A program made the position numbers and the translations under genes. The notes below the pieces were generated by a model. The model was not told the DNA's origin, did no database searches, and saw only the letters and a list, made by a program, of their open reading frames with translations. From Klebsormidium nitens (lineage: Eukaryota > Streptophyta > Klebsormidiophyceae > Klebsormidiales > Klebsormidiaceae): DNA of 64,000 nucleotides. Shown here in pieces: positions 46,101 through 58,700 of the stretch. Within the stretch, counting starts at the first letter, position 1, and the number at the start of each line of letters is the position of its first letter. The stretch covers positions 186,001 to 250,000 of the forward strand of contig DF236964.1 in the NCBI GenBank assembly GCA_000708835.1. The letters are read 5' to 3'.

Positions 46101-49100
46101 CCAGGACAAACCTGCCACGCTGGCAAGATGAACGCCCCAGTCTTTCCGGTCGACGCGGACTCGTTTCTGTAGGCAGAGAAACTCCACCAAAAGGAGACTT
46201 CGAAAAGACGGAATCATATGCAGCCCATTAGATAAATCTCACAGTTTGAGGCACTTGGACTTCTTGCACTTGCACCGCAGGCACTTTGCCGCGTCCTTCT
46301 CCTTCTTCCCCGCCGGGCAACTGTGCCCGTCACTCTTTGCGACGCTGCCGACGCTGCCTCGGTCGTTCTCTGCTAGCAACCTGCAGGAAGAAGCACAAAA
46401 AAACCGCTCTTAGTTTCTCACAAATTCGTTTTGCTGACACCTTTGCTGGTCGTTTTTGGCTAACAATCTGCATCGAAGTAACACAAATTGACCGCTTTCA
46501 GACACCTCCCATTGTGCTAGTGACAATTCCTGGTCGTTCTCTGCTAACCAATTGCACGAAAACAACACAAAACCACCGCCTTCAGACTTCTCCAAGTTCG
46601 TGTCATCCAGACTTCCCTGGCGTTCTCTGCTAGCAGCCTGCATAAAAGAAGCACGAAACGACCCACGCTACTCTTCCCCAAGCACCGCCGAGAATACTTC
46701 TCCGTACGTACTAGTCCGCATCATACGAGGAACAAAAGTGACCGGTACTACGCTCCTACGCTCCTATTAAAGACGAGCGGAAACAACACAAGAAGCCTCC
46801 TAGAGATGATGGGAGCTCTGTATGCATCTTTCAGCGCGGGTGTTCGTCCGGTGAACCATGCAATGGACAGGATGTTATCTCACTTGGTCACCATATATTG
46901 ACCTTGGGCTTCATTATCAAGACTAAGGCAATTGACTGCTCAACGGCGCAATGGTTTCGTGACCAGAAACAGTTCACAAGGTCTAAGAAGTCCAATTGCG
47001 CGTCTAACGAACGGATGTCATAATCCTCGGAACTTGCATGGTCCCACCAAAAGGCGTCCTGACGTTAAGCCCCACGGAAGTGCGCCGCTCCACAGAGAAT
47101 GCACACATTTTCCAGAATTGGCGATTCAAACCATCCGATTCTGCAGTGGTGGGCAAAAGAGGCAGGAAGCACGGTTTCTCACCGCATGTTCTTTGCCAAC
47201 ACCTCCTGCCGCCGCCAAAACTGCACCATCTGAGGATTCGGCGCCGCATCCGGCCCTCCCCCATCTTGCGCGCTGAATGAGCCCCCCGGCCTCTGCGCCA
47301 CCAGCCGAGAAAAGTCTTCCAGCCCCTTCCGCATAAGCCCCGACGCACTCTTCGTTCCCCCCGGAGCGCTCGCGGGCGGCTGGACGTCCGGAAACGCAGT
47401 CGGACGCATCCGGTTGGGCTGCCCGCTGGCAAACGCCCGAAAGGCGCCTGACGTGCTGCTGACGTCAGGCCCCCTGTAGCGAGCCTCGGGGGGGCGATGG
47501 AGCGCCACGGCGCTCCGGATTTTGGGCGTCCCCGTTTCGGGGGGGTGGAAGCCCGCAGGTTGGGAGGGCTTGGGCGCCCCCCCGCTTTGGCTGCCCGCCG
47601 TCCCAAGCGCTGGCTGCTGTTTTTCAGGGGGGACTTCTCTGGGCTGCTTTTGGGGCAAAGCGCCGTTCCGTTTCGCCTCTTCCACTGAAATTACCATCTT
47701 CTCAGCGGAGGCTTTTGCAGAGTCAGCGATCTCCGGCACGTGGCCGTTCCCCCCCGGTCTCTGCACGAGTCTGTGCGGCAGATTGTGGCTCGCGCCCGGA
47801 CCCGCTCTTCCGACCACGTTCATGCTCGGAACCCCCACGTTAGCCCAATCCGTCCTGCGGGTTAACTCCCCCGGTTTGCTAACCCCGGGCTTCGCCCCTA
47901 ACAGCTGGGTCTTCCCACAAGACCAATGACTGTCCCCAGGCTCTGACCAACGCTTTACCGCTGGGTTTGGTGTAAGCGGGTTCCCCACCCCTGGCTGGTT
48001 TGGGAGGGTTTTGCCCGCGGTTAACTTCGCCCGGTTGCTCGCCCCGGGCCGTTCCGAGAGGCCGGCGCTCCGGATCAGAGACGGCCCCGTCGGCAGTTTG
48101 GTAAACCCGCTCAAACCCGTGCTTAACCGCCGGGGAACCTCAGGTACCCGGAGCTTCGGACCGGCCCCCTGACCGCACACCCCCGCAGGGGCGTTTTTGG
48201 GCACCGAAACGGACGACGCCACGTGGCGCTCCCTCTGCTTGCCACGTGTCACCTCCCCGCCCTTGCCGGTCCGTCCCATTTTCGAGATTGGAAGCTCGTC
48301 ACCAGACCCGCTGCTGCCCTCTCCCCCGGTTTCCGCCTCCTCCCGAGCCCTCTTTGCCGTTTCAACCGCAGTCCCCCCCCCAGCTTCTGGGCTCGCGAGA
48401 CCCCCCCTTTCCACGAGCGCGGCCGCCTTCGCGAGCGCGTCCATCGAGAGCTTGCTGGCCGTCCGATCGAGGTTGGACGGCAGCGTATGCAGCGCCGGTT
48501 TGGCGAGAGGCGCAGAGGGATCCCCCAATCTGCCTCGGTCGCCCAGCCGCTGAGAACCAGAGTTGGAGGACTTTGGGGAGACGTGAAGGAAAGCGCTGGC
48601 GGCAGTGCGCGCCTTCTTCCTGACTCCGGACAGCGGGCGCTTGGTTCGCTTTCTGCGGACGATCGGAAGATCGGACGGCTGGCGTGCGTCCGATTCGCGC
48701 GTGAAGCGCTCATGGCCCTTCTCAGAAAGGGGCTCCAAGTCGGCCTCCAAGGCGCTTCCTGGGTGTGACGGCTGTGCGGTAGTGTCCTCCCCTAACGCTG
48801 TTTTGGAGGCTTTGAAAGATCTGGTAAGGGAGTCGGACGGTGATTCCTGGGCGTCTGCATTTGGAACGAGCCTGCAGGGATGGCGGTCATGATTCGGCGA
48901 TAGGTGCACAACCTTACGAGTTGCAATACGAATAACCTTTGATTTGGAGTCTTGACTTTGATTGCAGGGCTTTCCTTCAACCTCTTCCGTCTGTCCTCAA
49001 TGGAGATGATGTATGGAAGTAATTCTCCATAGCAGAGAGCGCACACCCTGAAAGCCAAGCACTGGCTTTCAAATCTCTTTAAGACACGGGGGATGCAAGA

Positions 49101-52022
49101 AAAGTGCAATTTGCAGGCAAGCGCGGATCTGGTTAAATCAAGGCCTCTGCTTTGGCAAGCACTTCTCCAACCACGTAACATAAAGCGGTTAGCACTCAGC
49201 GCAGACTCCCTTTTCAAAGAGAGTTTTGTTGAGTCCTTTTTCTGTTCGCAAACCGAACGAAAAGGAGCTCGCTTACCCGGAAACGGATGTAACGACAGGC
49301 TCTTGGCTGGGGGCGAAGATCGCGCAGAAGCTTTCTGTCACCTGCACAGAGGGCCAAAGTACTCGGTCCTTTCGTCGGCGACGTCAATGGAAAAGCCGGC
49401 AGGGTGCCAAGGGTGCTTGGGATGCGATAAGCGACATAACACAAGTTACGTCGCATGGAATTGCGATGTCTTTCTGCATTTGCCGTCACTCAGCTCGTTT
49501 TGCAAGACCAGATGGTCGCCCCACTAATAGGTCTACTTCAACGCTCGTGGGAGCCGAACAACGTCGCACTTGGCATTCTCAAAGATATTTGTGCCTCACC
49601 GTAACGCCCAAGATTTGCGAACTAAACACCATAGACCAAAGCCACTGGAAGGAAGTATGAAGAAGCCTATACAAGAATCCGCATAAGATCGGATTCCAGG
49701 CGTGTAAAAATCTGAAAGCAGTGCGGTTCGACCCACCTGAGCTACGACAGCCGATTCCTTGCAAATCGCTTGCGACCCTCCTTCGGCTTCGTCTTTCCAA
49801 GTCTCGAGGACAGGATTCGAAACTTGCTCTGCGTCGTGGTCCAAAAGCTGCGCAAAAGTGACGGATCAGAACCCCAAATGGTCATTTTCAATCAAAGTCT
49901 CCAATAAGATGCGGACCGTGCCATGTTGTCTGCATAAGCGCCATCATTTTGGAGAAGTGAGCATTACATTACACAATTACTGAAAAGTGCCTTGCTACAC
50001 AGCAGTGCATCATTCTTGGGGGCTCTTCTAAAGCATAGCAGCCAGGCCCTTAAGCCTCGAGCGCCTCAGAACACGCAAGCCGCGAAAGCGGCCAGATGAA
50101 ATCAACGACTGCACATTTCTAGACGGCTAGCAGTCACTGTAACAAAGGGCTTCAGCAAAAGGTTGGAGCTTGGATCGTTCCAAACCCCGACAGGCTTTTC
50201 GGGTTGCAGGAACGGACTCTGCTGGAATGTCTTGTATGCAGACAATGTGGAGCCTCACCTTTGCTTCACGCTCTGCATCGTCCCCCTTCTCCTGCCCAGG
50301 AGCCTTCTCCGGCTCGGCTGACAACGCTCCCTCTGCGGCGCCCCCAGCGGAGTCCTCCGGCGCGCCTCTTGTTCTCTGCCGCCCCGCTCCAAGCTCCTCG
50401 TGTTCGCCACTCCTTCCATTCTTCACATCACAAACTTCGTGGGCCCAATCACTACTCCCTTGCTCCATGGCCGCAGCTCGCTTCTCCTCACCCCCTATCT
50501 TCTCCTCTCTGTCTTCGGTGTTCTTCCTTCCACTGTCCAGAGCCTTTCCCTGTTCTCCAGTCTCCTCCGTAATCCTTGTTCTCAATTCTCCGCCCTGACC
50601 CTCCTTCTCCCGCCCCTCCCAAGCTCGAGGAACTTTTTCTGCGTCGGCAGTCTCCTTCTCACCACCCCTAGTTGTCTGGCCTGCGCCCTTGTTCCCTCTC
50701 CTGTCGCCTCCACTTTCTTCGTTTCTGCCTCTTGTCGCCTGGAGCAGCCCCTCCTTCCCCAAAGGACTCAAAATCGCCTGCCCCCCCTCAGCCAGCTGCA
50801 TCATTGCAAACACCATGTCGGGCGCGATGCCGCTGCTCCTGCGGCCCGAAGACGGGGCAAGTCTGCCTGCTAGCATAGAATCAGCATCTACTGAACCCAG
50901 AAGGCTCCCTGGTGGGACGCTTCCCGCGTTCCCCTGCGGCTCTGCAACGGAAGCCACTGGGTCCTCCGTTGACTCAGCGGGGTTGCTCTGCTTTGCCCCA
51001 GCCACAGGGCTTGACTCTGTTCCGGGGGGGTGCTTTTCAGATGCTGGACACAGGCTCGGTTCACCCCCTTCCAGATCCGCACCCTTGCTACTAGCCCCTA
51101 TGACACTGGGCGTCTGCTGAGGCAAGCTGACCTCTGCTTGACAGTCTTTGCTGCAGCCCGACTCACTGCAAACTTTTCCCACCGCCCCTTCTACGACCAC
51201 ACTGCGTCGCAGCACCCCTCTTTCTGCTGACGCTCCCATCTCACCCTGTTCAAGCTTCCCCTGTTCACTGCATTCTGACAGCTTCTCCGGTGGCTTGATT
51301 GCACCCGCCTCGCATCCCCGCCCTGCCATTCCAACCCAGTGGCGCCTTTCTGGTGCCCGTGATTCGCTGCTCTTCCACACAATTGCCGGAGAGGTTCTCT
51401 CCAGCGGTACTGGGCTGAGTTTGAAGGGCTCGTCATACCTAACAAGCCCCTGCTCTTGCAACCTGATCAAACCGCTTTCCGGCCCCTTCTGCTGCACATT
51501 TCCGCCTGCCTTCTGCATCCGTCTCTCCGCGCTCTCGAGCATCCCCCGCACTGAGCCCTGGCCCTCCCTTCCCGTTTCTCCCCAGTGGAGGCGCGTCTCC
51601 TTAACTGTCCCTGGAGGGGGGTCCAGCGACAGGTTTGGAAGTACCCCCGTGAGGATCTGCCGCAGGCGCCAGAGCTCGCGCCCCTGGACCTTGCACAGCT
51701 GGTCGCGCACCTGTGCGTCCCGCAGTAGCTCTGCATTTAATGCCAGCAGCCGCCTCCGCTCCTCGTCAGACGTGCACAGCTCCCGCTGAAGCGTGTGAAC
51801 GCACTCTTGGAGGGTGTGAACGCGCCCCTCGAGCCAGGCCCCGAGGGACGCCTGCGTTTGCAGCAGGGAGTCCTTGCTCTGGGGGCTCAACTCGGTGACC
51901 GGGGCGCATACTGGGGGAGGGGGATAGGCTCTGCTGCTGCTGGGGGATCTGGTAAGACTAGGGAGTCTGCTCTTTGGAGGAAGGACCTTCTGAGGCTCTG
52001 ATTGAATCGACGGTCCATCCAT
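43183..52022 (-). CDS. CXC-domain (CPP/TSO1/LIN54-type) DNA-binding protein, 9 exons, ~1405 aa
   Basis: Exons (minus) are 50259-52022, 49737-49847, 49277-49341, 48937-49047, 47183-48871, 46243-46380, 44699-44843, 43802-43897 and 43183-43281. All phases join (4218 bases), which is why I merge the coiled-coil-rich first exon with the CXC part. The N-terminal ~1250 residues are mostly disordered: Ser/Pro-rich, a heptad-like stretch around ECVHTLQRELCTSDEERRR, then Glu/Lys-rich. The C-terminus has two cysteine-rich CXC motifs: CKCKKSKCLKLYCDCFAAG then VYCSGCLCVNC, and CHCRKSQCQKEYCVCFQAG then VPCTKECTCLEC. Such proteins bind CHR-like promoter elements in cell-cycle and germline control. CXC1 has CSGC where the family has C-x3-C, one residue short. 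The ATG at 52022 is a choice; an upstream exon is possible because TTTTCTGCAG lies just before it. Confidence 0.8.
44930..45425 (-). repeat. Acceptor-edge array of the CXC1 exon, four copies
   Basis: The exon coding YCDCFAAGVYCSGCLCVN starts at 44843 with CAG|GTACTGCGACTG. Copies start near 44995, 45156, 45293 and 45421, steps of 152, 161, 137 and 128 bp. The first two keep the acceptor and most of the cysteine codons; the copy at 44995 has an indel that shifts frame near its start. The outer two are decayed. Confidence 0.88.
46450..46650 (-). repeat. Acceptor-edge array of the exon before CXC1, three copies at ~85 bp
   Basis: The exon starting at 46380 (CTGCAG|GTTGCTAGCAGAG) has upstream copies of its junction near 46470, 46555 and 46639, about 85-90 bp apart. 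All share the (G)CTAGCAGAGAACGACC core; two of the three keep an AG at the junction. The step is roughly half that of the other arrays. Confidence 0.8.
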
Positions 52023-55000
52023 TGGTGGGGGTTCAACAGCTTTGATGAAAATGGTCGTTGTGTTGGCTGCAGAAAAGATTTGCACCTTTCAGCATCCCAA
52101 CCTCCAGATCAGCTTTGAATGAGGGTTTACAATAATTGCAAGGTGCACTTTGTATGCTGATTTGCTGCATCATTTGCATCATTAACGTACCCATACCTTC
52201 AATACCTAGAAGTCCTGACGTCCAAACCTCGTGAACTAAGTTTGGAAGCCTGCGCTCAAGTCTTTTCTTTCCACGGTAGTTGATTGGCAGCTCACATTTT
52301 TCCAACTACGAACCGTACACGGGCTGTGCCCCTCAGAACTGGCTCTTGCACAGCCTATGACGCAGAGCACCATCCCCAGTAAGTTGTTGGGGATTCCAAA
52401 GTTGGAACACTTCTTCTTCTGAGCTCAGGCTTTGTCTCACCTGCAAGCCTATGCTCATATTCGAGGTTGGCACACCATCATGCAGCTTTGAGCATCTGCA
52501 GACACAGTGACACTGCCTCAGTTCTGTGGCCTTGCAGATCCAAGTGCATCCAAGAAGGTTGCTGGATGCTGTTAAAAGCTAATAGGGAAGCAGAGCAGTC
52601 TAATGCTTCTACATACCGGAGTAATGAGCTATGGTACATACAAATTGCCTTGCTATCATTGAAAGTAGACACAAGATGAGCATCTTTGAAACAGAGCAAG
52701 TGGAATCAAAGTCAGCCAAGTATATGAGGGGAGCTGGGGAGTGAACTACTTCCAGCGAAACTCAGCTCAAGCGTCAGAATTTCTTGGACTAAAAACACAC
52801 TGCAGCATCTTTATCATAATGAAGTAGCAGATGCACATTTGGTCAATTGCAAAGCACATGCGGTGGTGACTTGGCATAATCGGTACTCCTACTGGGGAGA
52901 TGATACATATTGTGACACATGAACTCCTCCATAGGGCCTACTTGCCGAAAGCTTTGCTAATTGAGTGATCCTCCGGACTCCTTTAACCAACTTTTCGTGG
53001 TTCAGAGCAATGAAAATCGAAGGAACGCAGAGAGACGCAAAGAGAACAACCTGCAGAGTTTTCGCTTCTTGCTGCATTCCTTGGTCGATGTGCCACGCTC
53101 CAGCTGGCTCAAGAAGTGGTCAAAAGCTCCTATAGGACCACGTTTGCTAGGGGCTAGCGCACAGCCAATACCGGTATAGGGTACCTGTGCAACTCGTGTG
53201 ATCTGGTTGAAGCACCTTAATCCGATCGAAGCACCCCAATCACGTACCTTTCAAATGCCGGCTCAGACACAAGTGCTTAGCACCAGGGCAACCTGAAAAG
53301 CAAAGAAACGGAACCGCTGCCGACTACATACCTGATCTGCTAGTTTTTACACCTCAGTGCAGCATCCCTACCGACCCAATCCGTCTTTGCTAGTACTACA
53401 GTACTCTGCTTTATGGCGTCTGCATTTCAGTGGTTTGTCCATTGTTCTCAATTCTGAATCTCATCACCATCACTGGCATCAGCTGGCTGGTTGATATTTT
53501 ACACGCACCGGTGCCAGGTGGTTCGTATCGCCGACCGGTCTGGCGCAGCTGCTGCGGTAAAATCTCTTTGGTCCGGTGTATTCCAAATTTTGAATTTGAA
53601 TCTGAACCTTCAAACCCCGGAGATTTGAAACTTGAAAGTACCGGTTGAGAATCGAAACAGTAATGCCCCAGGCGCCGGCGAAGCAATTTCGACGACGGGG
53701 TGTCCTCTGGTGTGTCAGCATGACCACGTGGTACCTAACGACCGTGCCAGTCGCCGAGCAGCTAGCACACACGGAAGCGCGGGCGCGCCGGTCGGCCCGG
53801 CCGGCTTGGGGCGGCCGCGCAAAAGGCGACGGTCGATCCGTACCTATTATAGGCGCACTGCCAGCATGAAGGGCTGAGCGTGCTCATGCACTGATGCCAT
53901 GCATGAGCAGTATACCTACGTGCACTACCGTAGTTCTGTGGCTCATATCGGCCGGTATACCGGTATGCAGCTGCGCGACAAGCTCGGACCGGAGTGGCGC
54001 CGATCGGGCCCGAGCTGGGCCCGCCGGCAGCCGCGGCGCTTAAATTATGAAGCGCCACATGTGATGATGCGTACCGAGCCGGCGGCTCGCGATCTTGGAC
54101 GCTTTAAGTTTGAGGCTTTATGCGCTGAGCGGCCATGCACATGACTCTCAGGCATACAATTTCGCCAAATACGGTCGGATGCCATTGACTCAGCATGTGC
54201 TAGTCACTGACTACGTTGTCGTGTCGGTTGAGTCGAATGGTCATGCTGGATCCACACACGGACGCATGCCATCGAGCCGCCGCCACCGCGTGCCACACGT
54301 CGGCCGTGGGAAAATGATCGTGCACGTATACTATGTAATGATGCGTGCAACCGGCGGCAATTACGCAGATTGTACGCGGCGTCTGCACATATGAAGCGCA
54401 GCGTCATGGCTGCAGTGCCGCTGCGCGGCGGCCTGCCGCGCAATTTATTGCACTGTGGCATGCATGTGAGTATTTCACTGGTTCTGTACAGTCAGAGCAA
54501 ACATCGCTAGCTTGCACGAGCTGCTGGCGCCTGCCGCCGTAGCCGACTCTGACGCACGAGGGTCTTTTCAAGGCGCAGACCGCCAGCGCCACATCATTGA
54601 GAGAGCAGGCTTGCTTTCTGAGAAAAATGCTAACTCTGCAAGAGACTTGAAAGCCGACTCTTAGGTTATCGTCATTGACAATAATCTGGTCCACATCCGG
54701 TACCCTCTGCCATGGTGAAGGACGCTTCCTAACAAGGTTCGGAGATACTTTTTGGGTTTACTATATCCAGAGTTGGCAGGTCTCATCCTCCCGGCCTCTG
54801 ATCGGTCGTGACAGTTGGTATCGCTTCCGGGCGTCCCGTTGCTGATAAGTAGGGTCCTCTTCGTGCAGCAGCATCCAACTACAAACACGGCATCGAGGTC
54901 AGGTTGAATGCAACAACAAGATCGAGGAACACAGACAGTGTGTTTACATTGATTGGCGCTTACCTGCAAGAGGCAACAGGCTACTATAAACAGCGCAAAA

Positions 55001-55734
55001 ACGTCAGAAGAACTCGACGAAGGAGAACCGTTTACAACGTTCGCCATTCTTTTCCTCCAAACTGTAGCAAGTTTTGTCTCATACGGGGACCCTGTTGATT
55101 CAGCAGTTCAGAGAAATTTGCCAAGATGAACATTGTCTAGCTTCTGCACGAGTCTCCAGCCTGCCATCTCCGGTCCAGGTACAACCAACATCCTCTAGCT
55201 GAAACGTGGATGCTTCGAGCACTTGCCAATCCGCGTGGTCTTAGAAGCCTTCTTGATAGTTCGAAGGGTCACAGACGTGCACTTACACAAGGGTCGACAT
55301 GACTTCAGGGAACAGGACCTTTCGAGGAACAGAACTCCGAGGGCCAGCCAGCCGATCGTACCTTGTTTACTGCTTCTGAAGATAGTGAGACCTCTCCGGT
55401 GGACGCGAAGCGCTGTGCTGCTGAGGCTGCCGCGACGCAGGCCGAGTGCCGCCACTCCATAGCTACGCGAGCGATTGTGACAAGCTTTTGATAAGCTCAC
55501 GCGACGCTGGTTTACGGCAATCAGCCTTGCTATACCTATGCCGATCTGAATGAAGCATAGGTTTCCAATGTGCGAGTACAGATCTGATACGGGGCTGACG
55601 ATATACGAGAGGCTATCGAATGCCATCGCCCTGCGAGGTGGCTCAGACTTTAGCAGCCCCCCATATTGGATACGTTGCTAAGAAACTACCTCAGCTCTCC
55701 TTAGGAGGTGATGATCTTCACCATCGCCTCAAGG
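52023..55734. other. 3.7-kb region without an accepted gene
   Basis: It lies between the CXC-protein start and the PSMD5-like stop. It may hold 5' exons or the promoter of the CXC gene. Base composition changes along it, with a GC-rich stretch at about 53650-54560. A 10-bp inverted repeat (TGCTCATGCA / TGCATGAGCA, 9-base loop) sits at 53880-53908. The open frames of up to ~140 codons have no family features I recognise. Confidence 0.45.
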
Positions 55735-58700
55735 TCAGAATGCTTTAATTGGCAATGATTTATCAAGGGTGGCGCACTCAACGGCAGACTTAGATGGCTC
55801 TCTCTCTGGCAAGCTAAACGTGCGCTGCTGGGAAATAGCAGGTCCCCTGTGAACGAACACGTGGACCGAACACGTGCGCATTCGAAAACCGCTGATACAG
55901 CACAAATGGTCCCACTCCGTCATTACGAAAATTACGGATGTCCACTCGTATAGACCTACCTTGCTTGCTCCGCTCGCTGGCCGGGTCCGACAGGAAACTG
56001 ACCAGTTGCTCGTGGGCGCACACCTCGGATATGCCCCAGTGACGAGCCACCACGACAGTGATCAACCGATACGTCTGCAAGATTAACCGGGTTACGTTTG
56101 AAAAAACATCGGCGAGACAGCTTAGTACAACGGTGATGAACAGGTAGAATCGTACAAGGAGATCGTTCTCTACAAGAATGATCATGGCGAGCCACAAAGT
56201 AAGACAGCAGATTATCTGCCTTGGGAGAGCCCGGTCGGGGATCGAGTGAAGAACAATGGGTTAAGAACCAAATATCAAAAAGACCTTGATCAAACAGTAC
56301 GTCTCCAATGTGACGCATCTTGCGGACGGCTCATACAGACGAGAGCCTCCGGAATCAAACAGAATACCCTTGCAAAAAGTAGGTGATGACGTTTGAGAAA
56401 CAACCTGGACTCTGCAAGCATCCCGCGGGTAATGCAAGTCAACATGTTCTGCTGCTCCGTCTTGGCAAGCTGATCGGGAGAGGCTGGCTCAAGGTCACGA
56501 GAGCAAAAGCACGATATATTACCAGGCTTTAACATCAATGGTATGAGGCTCCTTCCAACAACCGCGACAAATACTGCCTTTAATCGCTCAGCTAGAAGCG
56601 AGGGTCAAGCACTCACAGCCACCCGGGTCTCGTCGGATTGTTGCAGCAGGTGCCATAGAACCGCCTGCGGAGCAGCAAGGGATAATCTAATCAGGGGCGA
56701 GCAGAGCCGCGTGCCGCTCGAAAACCCACGACGTGCAGAATGAGCAGAGATGAGTGCCAACCCGTACAAGTCTTCGCTTAGCTCCTCGTCAAATCCACAT
56801 AGTGCTGTACAATGAAACGCAGGAGGTTCAGAAAGCATATGCAGCGCAATTAGACGCATAACCAAAAGCAAACCCTTTGACACGACGTGCAATTCGGCAC
56901 AGCTGGGCCCGGCAGCATACCCCGGGCGTATGGTACGAGGTTCCGGCTGCTAGCCCGTACACCAGGTTCTTCAGTGAGTCTTCCCCCGAGGTACTGAGAA
57001 TGGGCGACGGTTCGTGACGCTCCGCACCAGCGATGGAGGCGAGGGCATGAATAGCTGCCTGCAAGGACATGGCCAGCTCAACTTTAAGGTTGCAAGTACG
57101 CCGGTTATAGAGAGCACGCATCAGTCCTTTCGACTATCGCTCAAGCCAGGGCACCGACGTCTGCGACTCGCATCTTGAAGACGACTCTGACATCCTTGCA
57201 AGTCCAGTAGCAAGACGAATAGAGTCAGTATCGCTTTTCAAAGGACAGTCCAGCACTGTTTAACATCTGAAAGTCGACAACAAATTTCGTGACCAGACTC
57301 GCAAGTTCTGAGAAAAGCTTGAACATTACTTTAGCAACGGCTTGATGGAAGCTTTGAATACAATCCCCGACAGCAGAACTTTACACCTTGTTCAGGGGCA
57401 GTCCGGAGTCAACGAGTACAAAAACACGGAGTGTCACCTGAAATGGAGTCGCAGATTTCAATTTTGGTGTCAGCTCAAGATACCACGGCCATATTTAGAA
57501 AGATCAGAAAAGATTAGCACGCTTCTACGTGCCAGCGCCTTAGTAGATCAAGAAGGCGTCGTCACTGGAACCATTCAAAATACAAGTCCACCTCGAGTAG
57601 CTCAACGTGAAGGATAGTCGTGCTGATCCAACACCACGACTTCCACAGTTGCACACATAAAGCATTCCTACTATCCCGTCTAATCTGCGCTCACCAACTG
57701 TTGGCTGCTCTTCATGCGGGTGAATACAGCACGGGCCACGTGTCGGGCAGCTGGATGCGCCACGTCCGGTTCCCGTAGAAGCAGCTCCGCCCCGCTCGCA
57801 CTAGTTCCCATCTGCCCGAGCGCGTCGATTGCCGAGTCCTCCAGGTCGTCGACCCCTTCCAGGTCTTCGTCGTCCTCTGCCCGCACGATTATATCGTTGA
57901 AGGCGCGTACCAGCGCCGACGCCTCTGCAGAGATTCGATGGGGTCGCTTCAGAAGCTCACACCAGTGTATGACGACTCGGCGCAGATCGACGAGCCCGTT
58001 CAAATCTGACCGTACCTGTCCAGATGATAAGTACAACCGCCTTCTTCGTCAGCGCACTACCATCTCGTCAAAAGCAGGGCGCTGCCTTCAGTACGAGCTC
58101 AATCAGAACAGCTCAGTATCAAGAGTCTCGCTTCGGGCTTCACTGAAATTTCAATGTATTCTCAGCAGAATCAGAAACTGGGCTCTCAAGGTCTTGCTCA
58201 CCATCGGCATGCACAACGAGCGTTGCCGTCTTTATTTTGACTGGATCCTCTTATACCTCTTGTTTCTTAGCACTCTAGTTCCCATTACTATCATACTCCT
58301 GTTTGTGACTACAAGTCCCGCCGAAAAACCCGCATATTAAAAGAAAACTCAGAAGCACGCCTGCTATAAGGCATGTTCAAATTTCACTGATCGAGCCAAT
58401 CAATATAAACCCTCCCTTCGACGTCGAAGAAAACTAAATAAAGGCTGTGATTGCGCGAGCATCGACCCACCTTGCTCGTCAAGCGGCGACGGCCGGCCCC
58501 CCTCCGGCGACACCAGCCTCGCGGCGACCATCATCGCCCGTGACCGCACAAATCCGTCCGTTGTGTCGCCCGCAATCAGCTTCTCCAGCTGACGTGGCAG
58601 CTGGCCCTCGACGACGAAGCTCGCGCCGTGCGGGCTCTTCGCGATCTCCCCCAGAAGCTCCAGGGCGTTGATGCTCGAGAGAACGTCGGTGGACTGGCTC

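Noticed and set aside
48197-48768. Several plus-strand frames of 95-181 codons across the CXC-protein exon
   Set aside because: They are complements of a GC-rich, low-complexity coding exon on the minus strand, and have the composition expected of such shadows.
48872-48909. Start of the CXC protein at 48909
   Set aside because: That codon is GTG, and CCCTGCAG|G just inside is a good acceptor in phase with the exon at 48937-49047.
50127-50258. In-frame extension of the coiled-coil exon to a stop at 50127
   Set aside because: A strong donor (AAAG|GTGAGG) ends the exon at 50259, and the next exons join in phase down to the CXC domain.
50170-51789. Long plus-strand frames (up to 213 codons) over the coiled-coil exon
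   Set aside because: Shadows of the 588-codon minus-strand exon; rich in Ser/Pro/Leu as expected from antisense of Glu/Gly-rich coding sequence.
55195-55626. 143-codon minus-strand frame as the PSMD5 C-terminus
   Set aside because: No splice path in phase from the exon at 55960-56074 and no similarity to the family's end; the 55735-55805 exon fits the phase instead.
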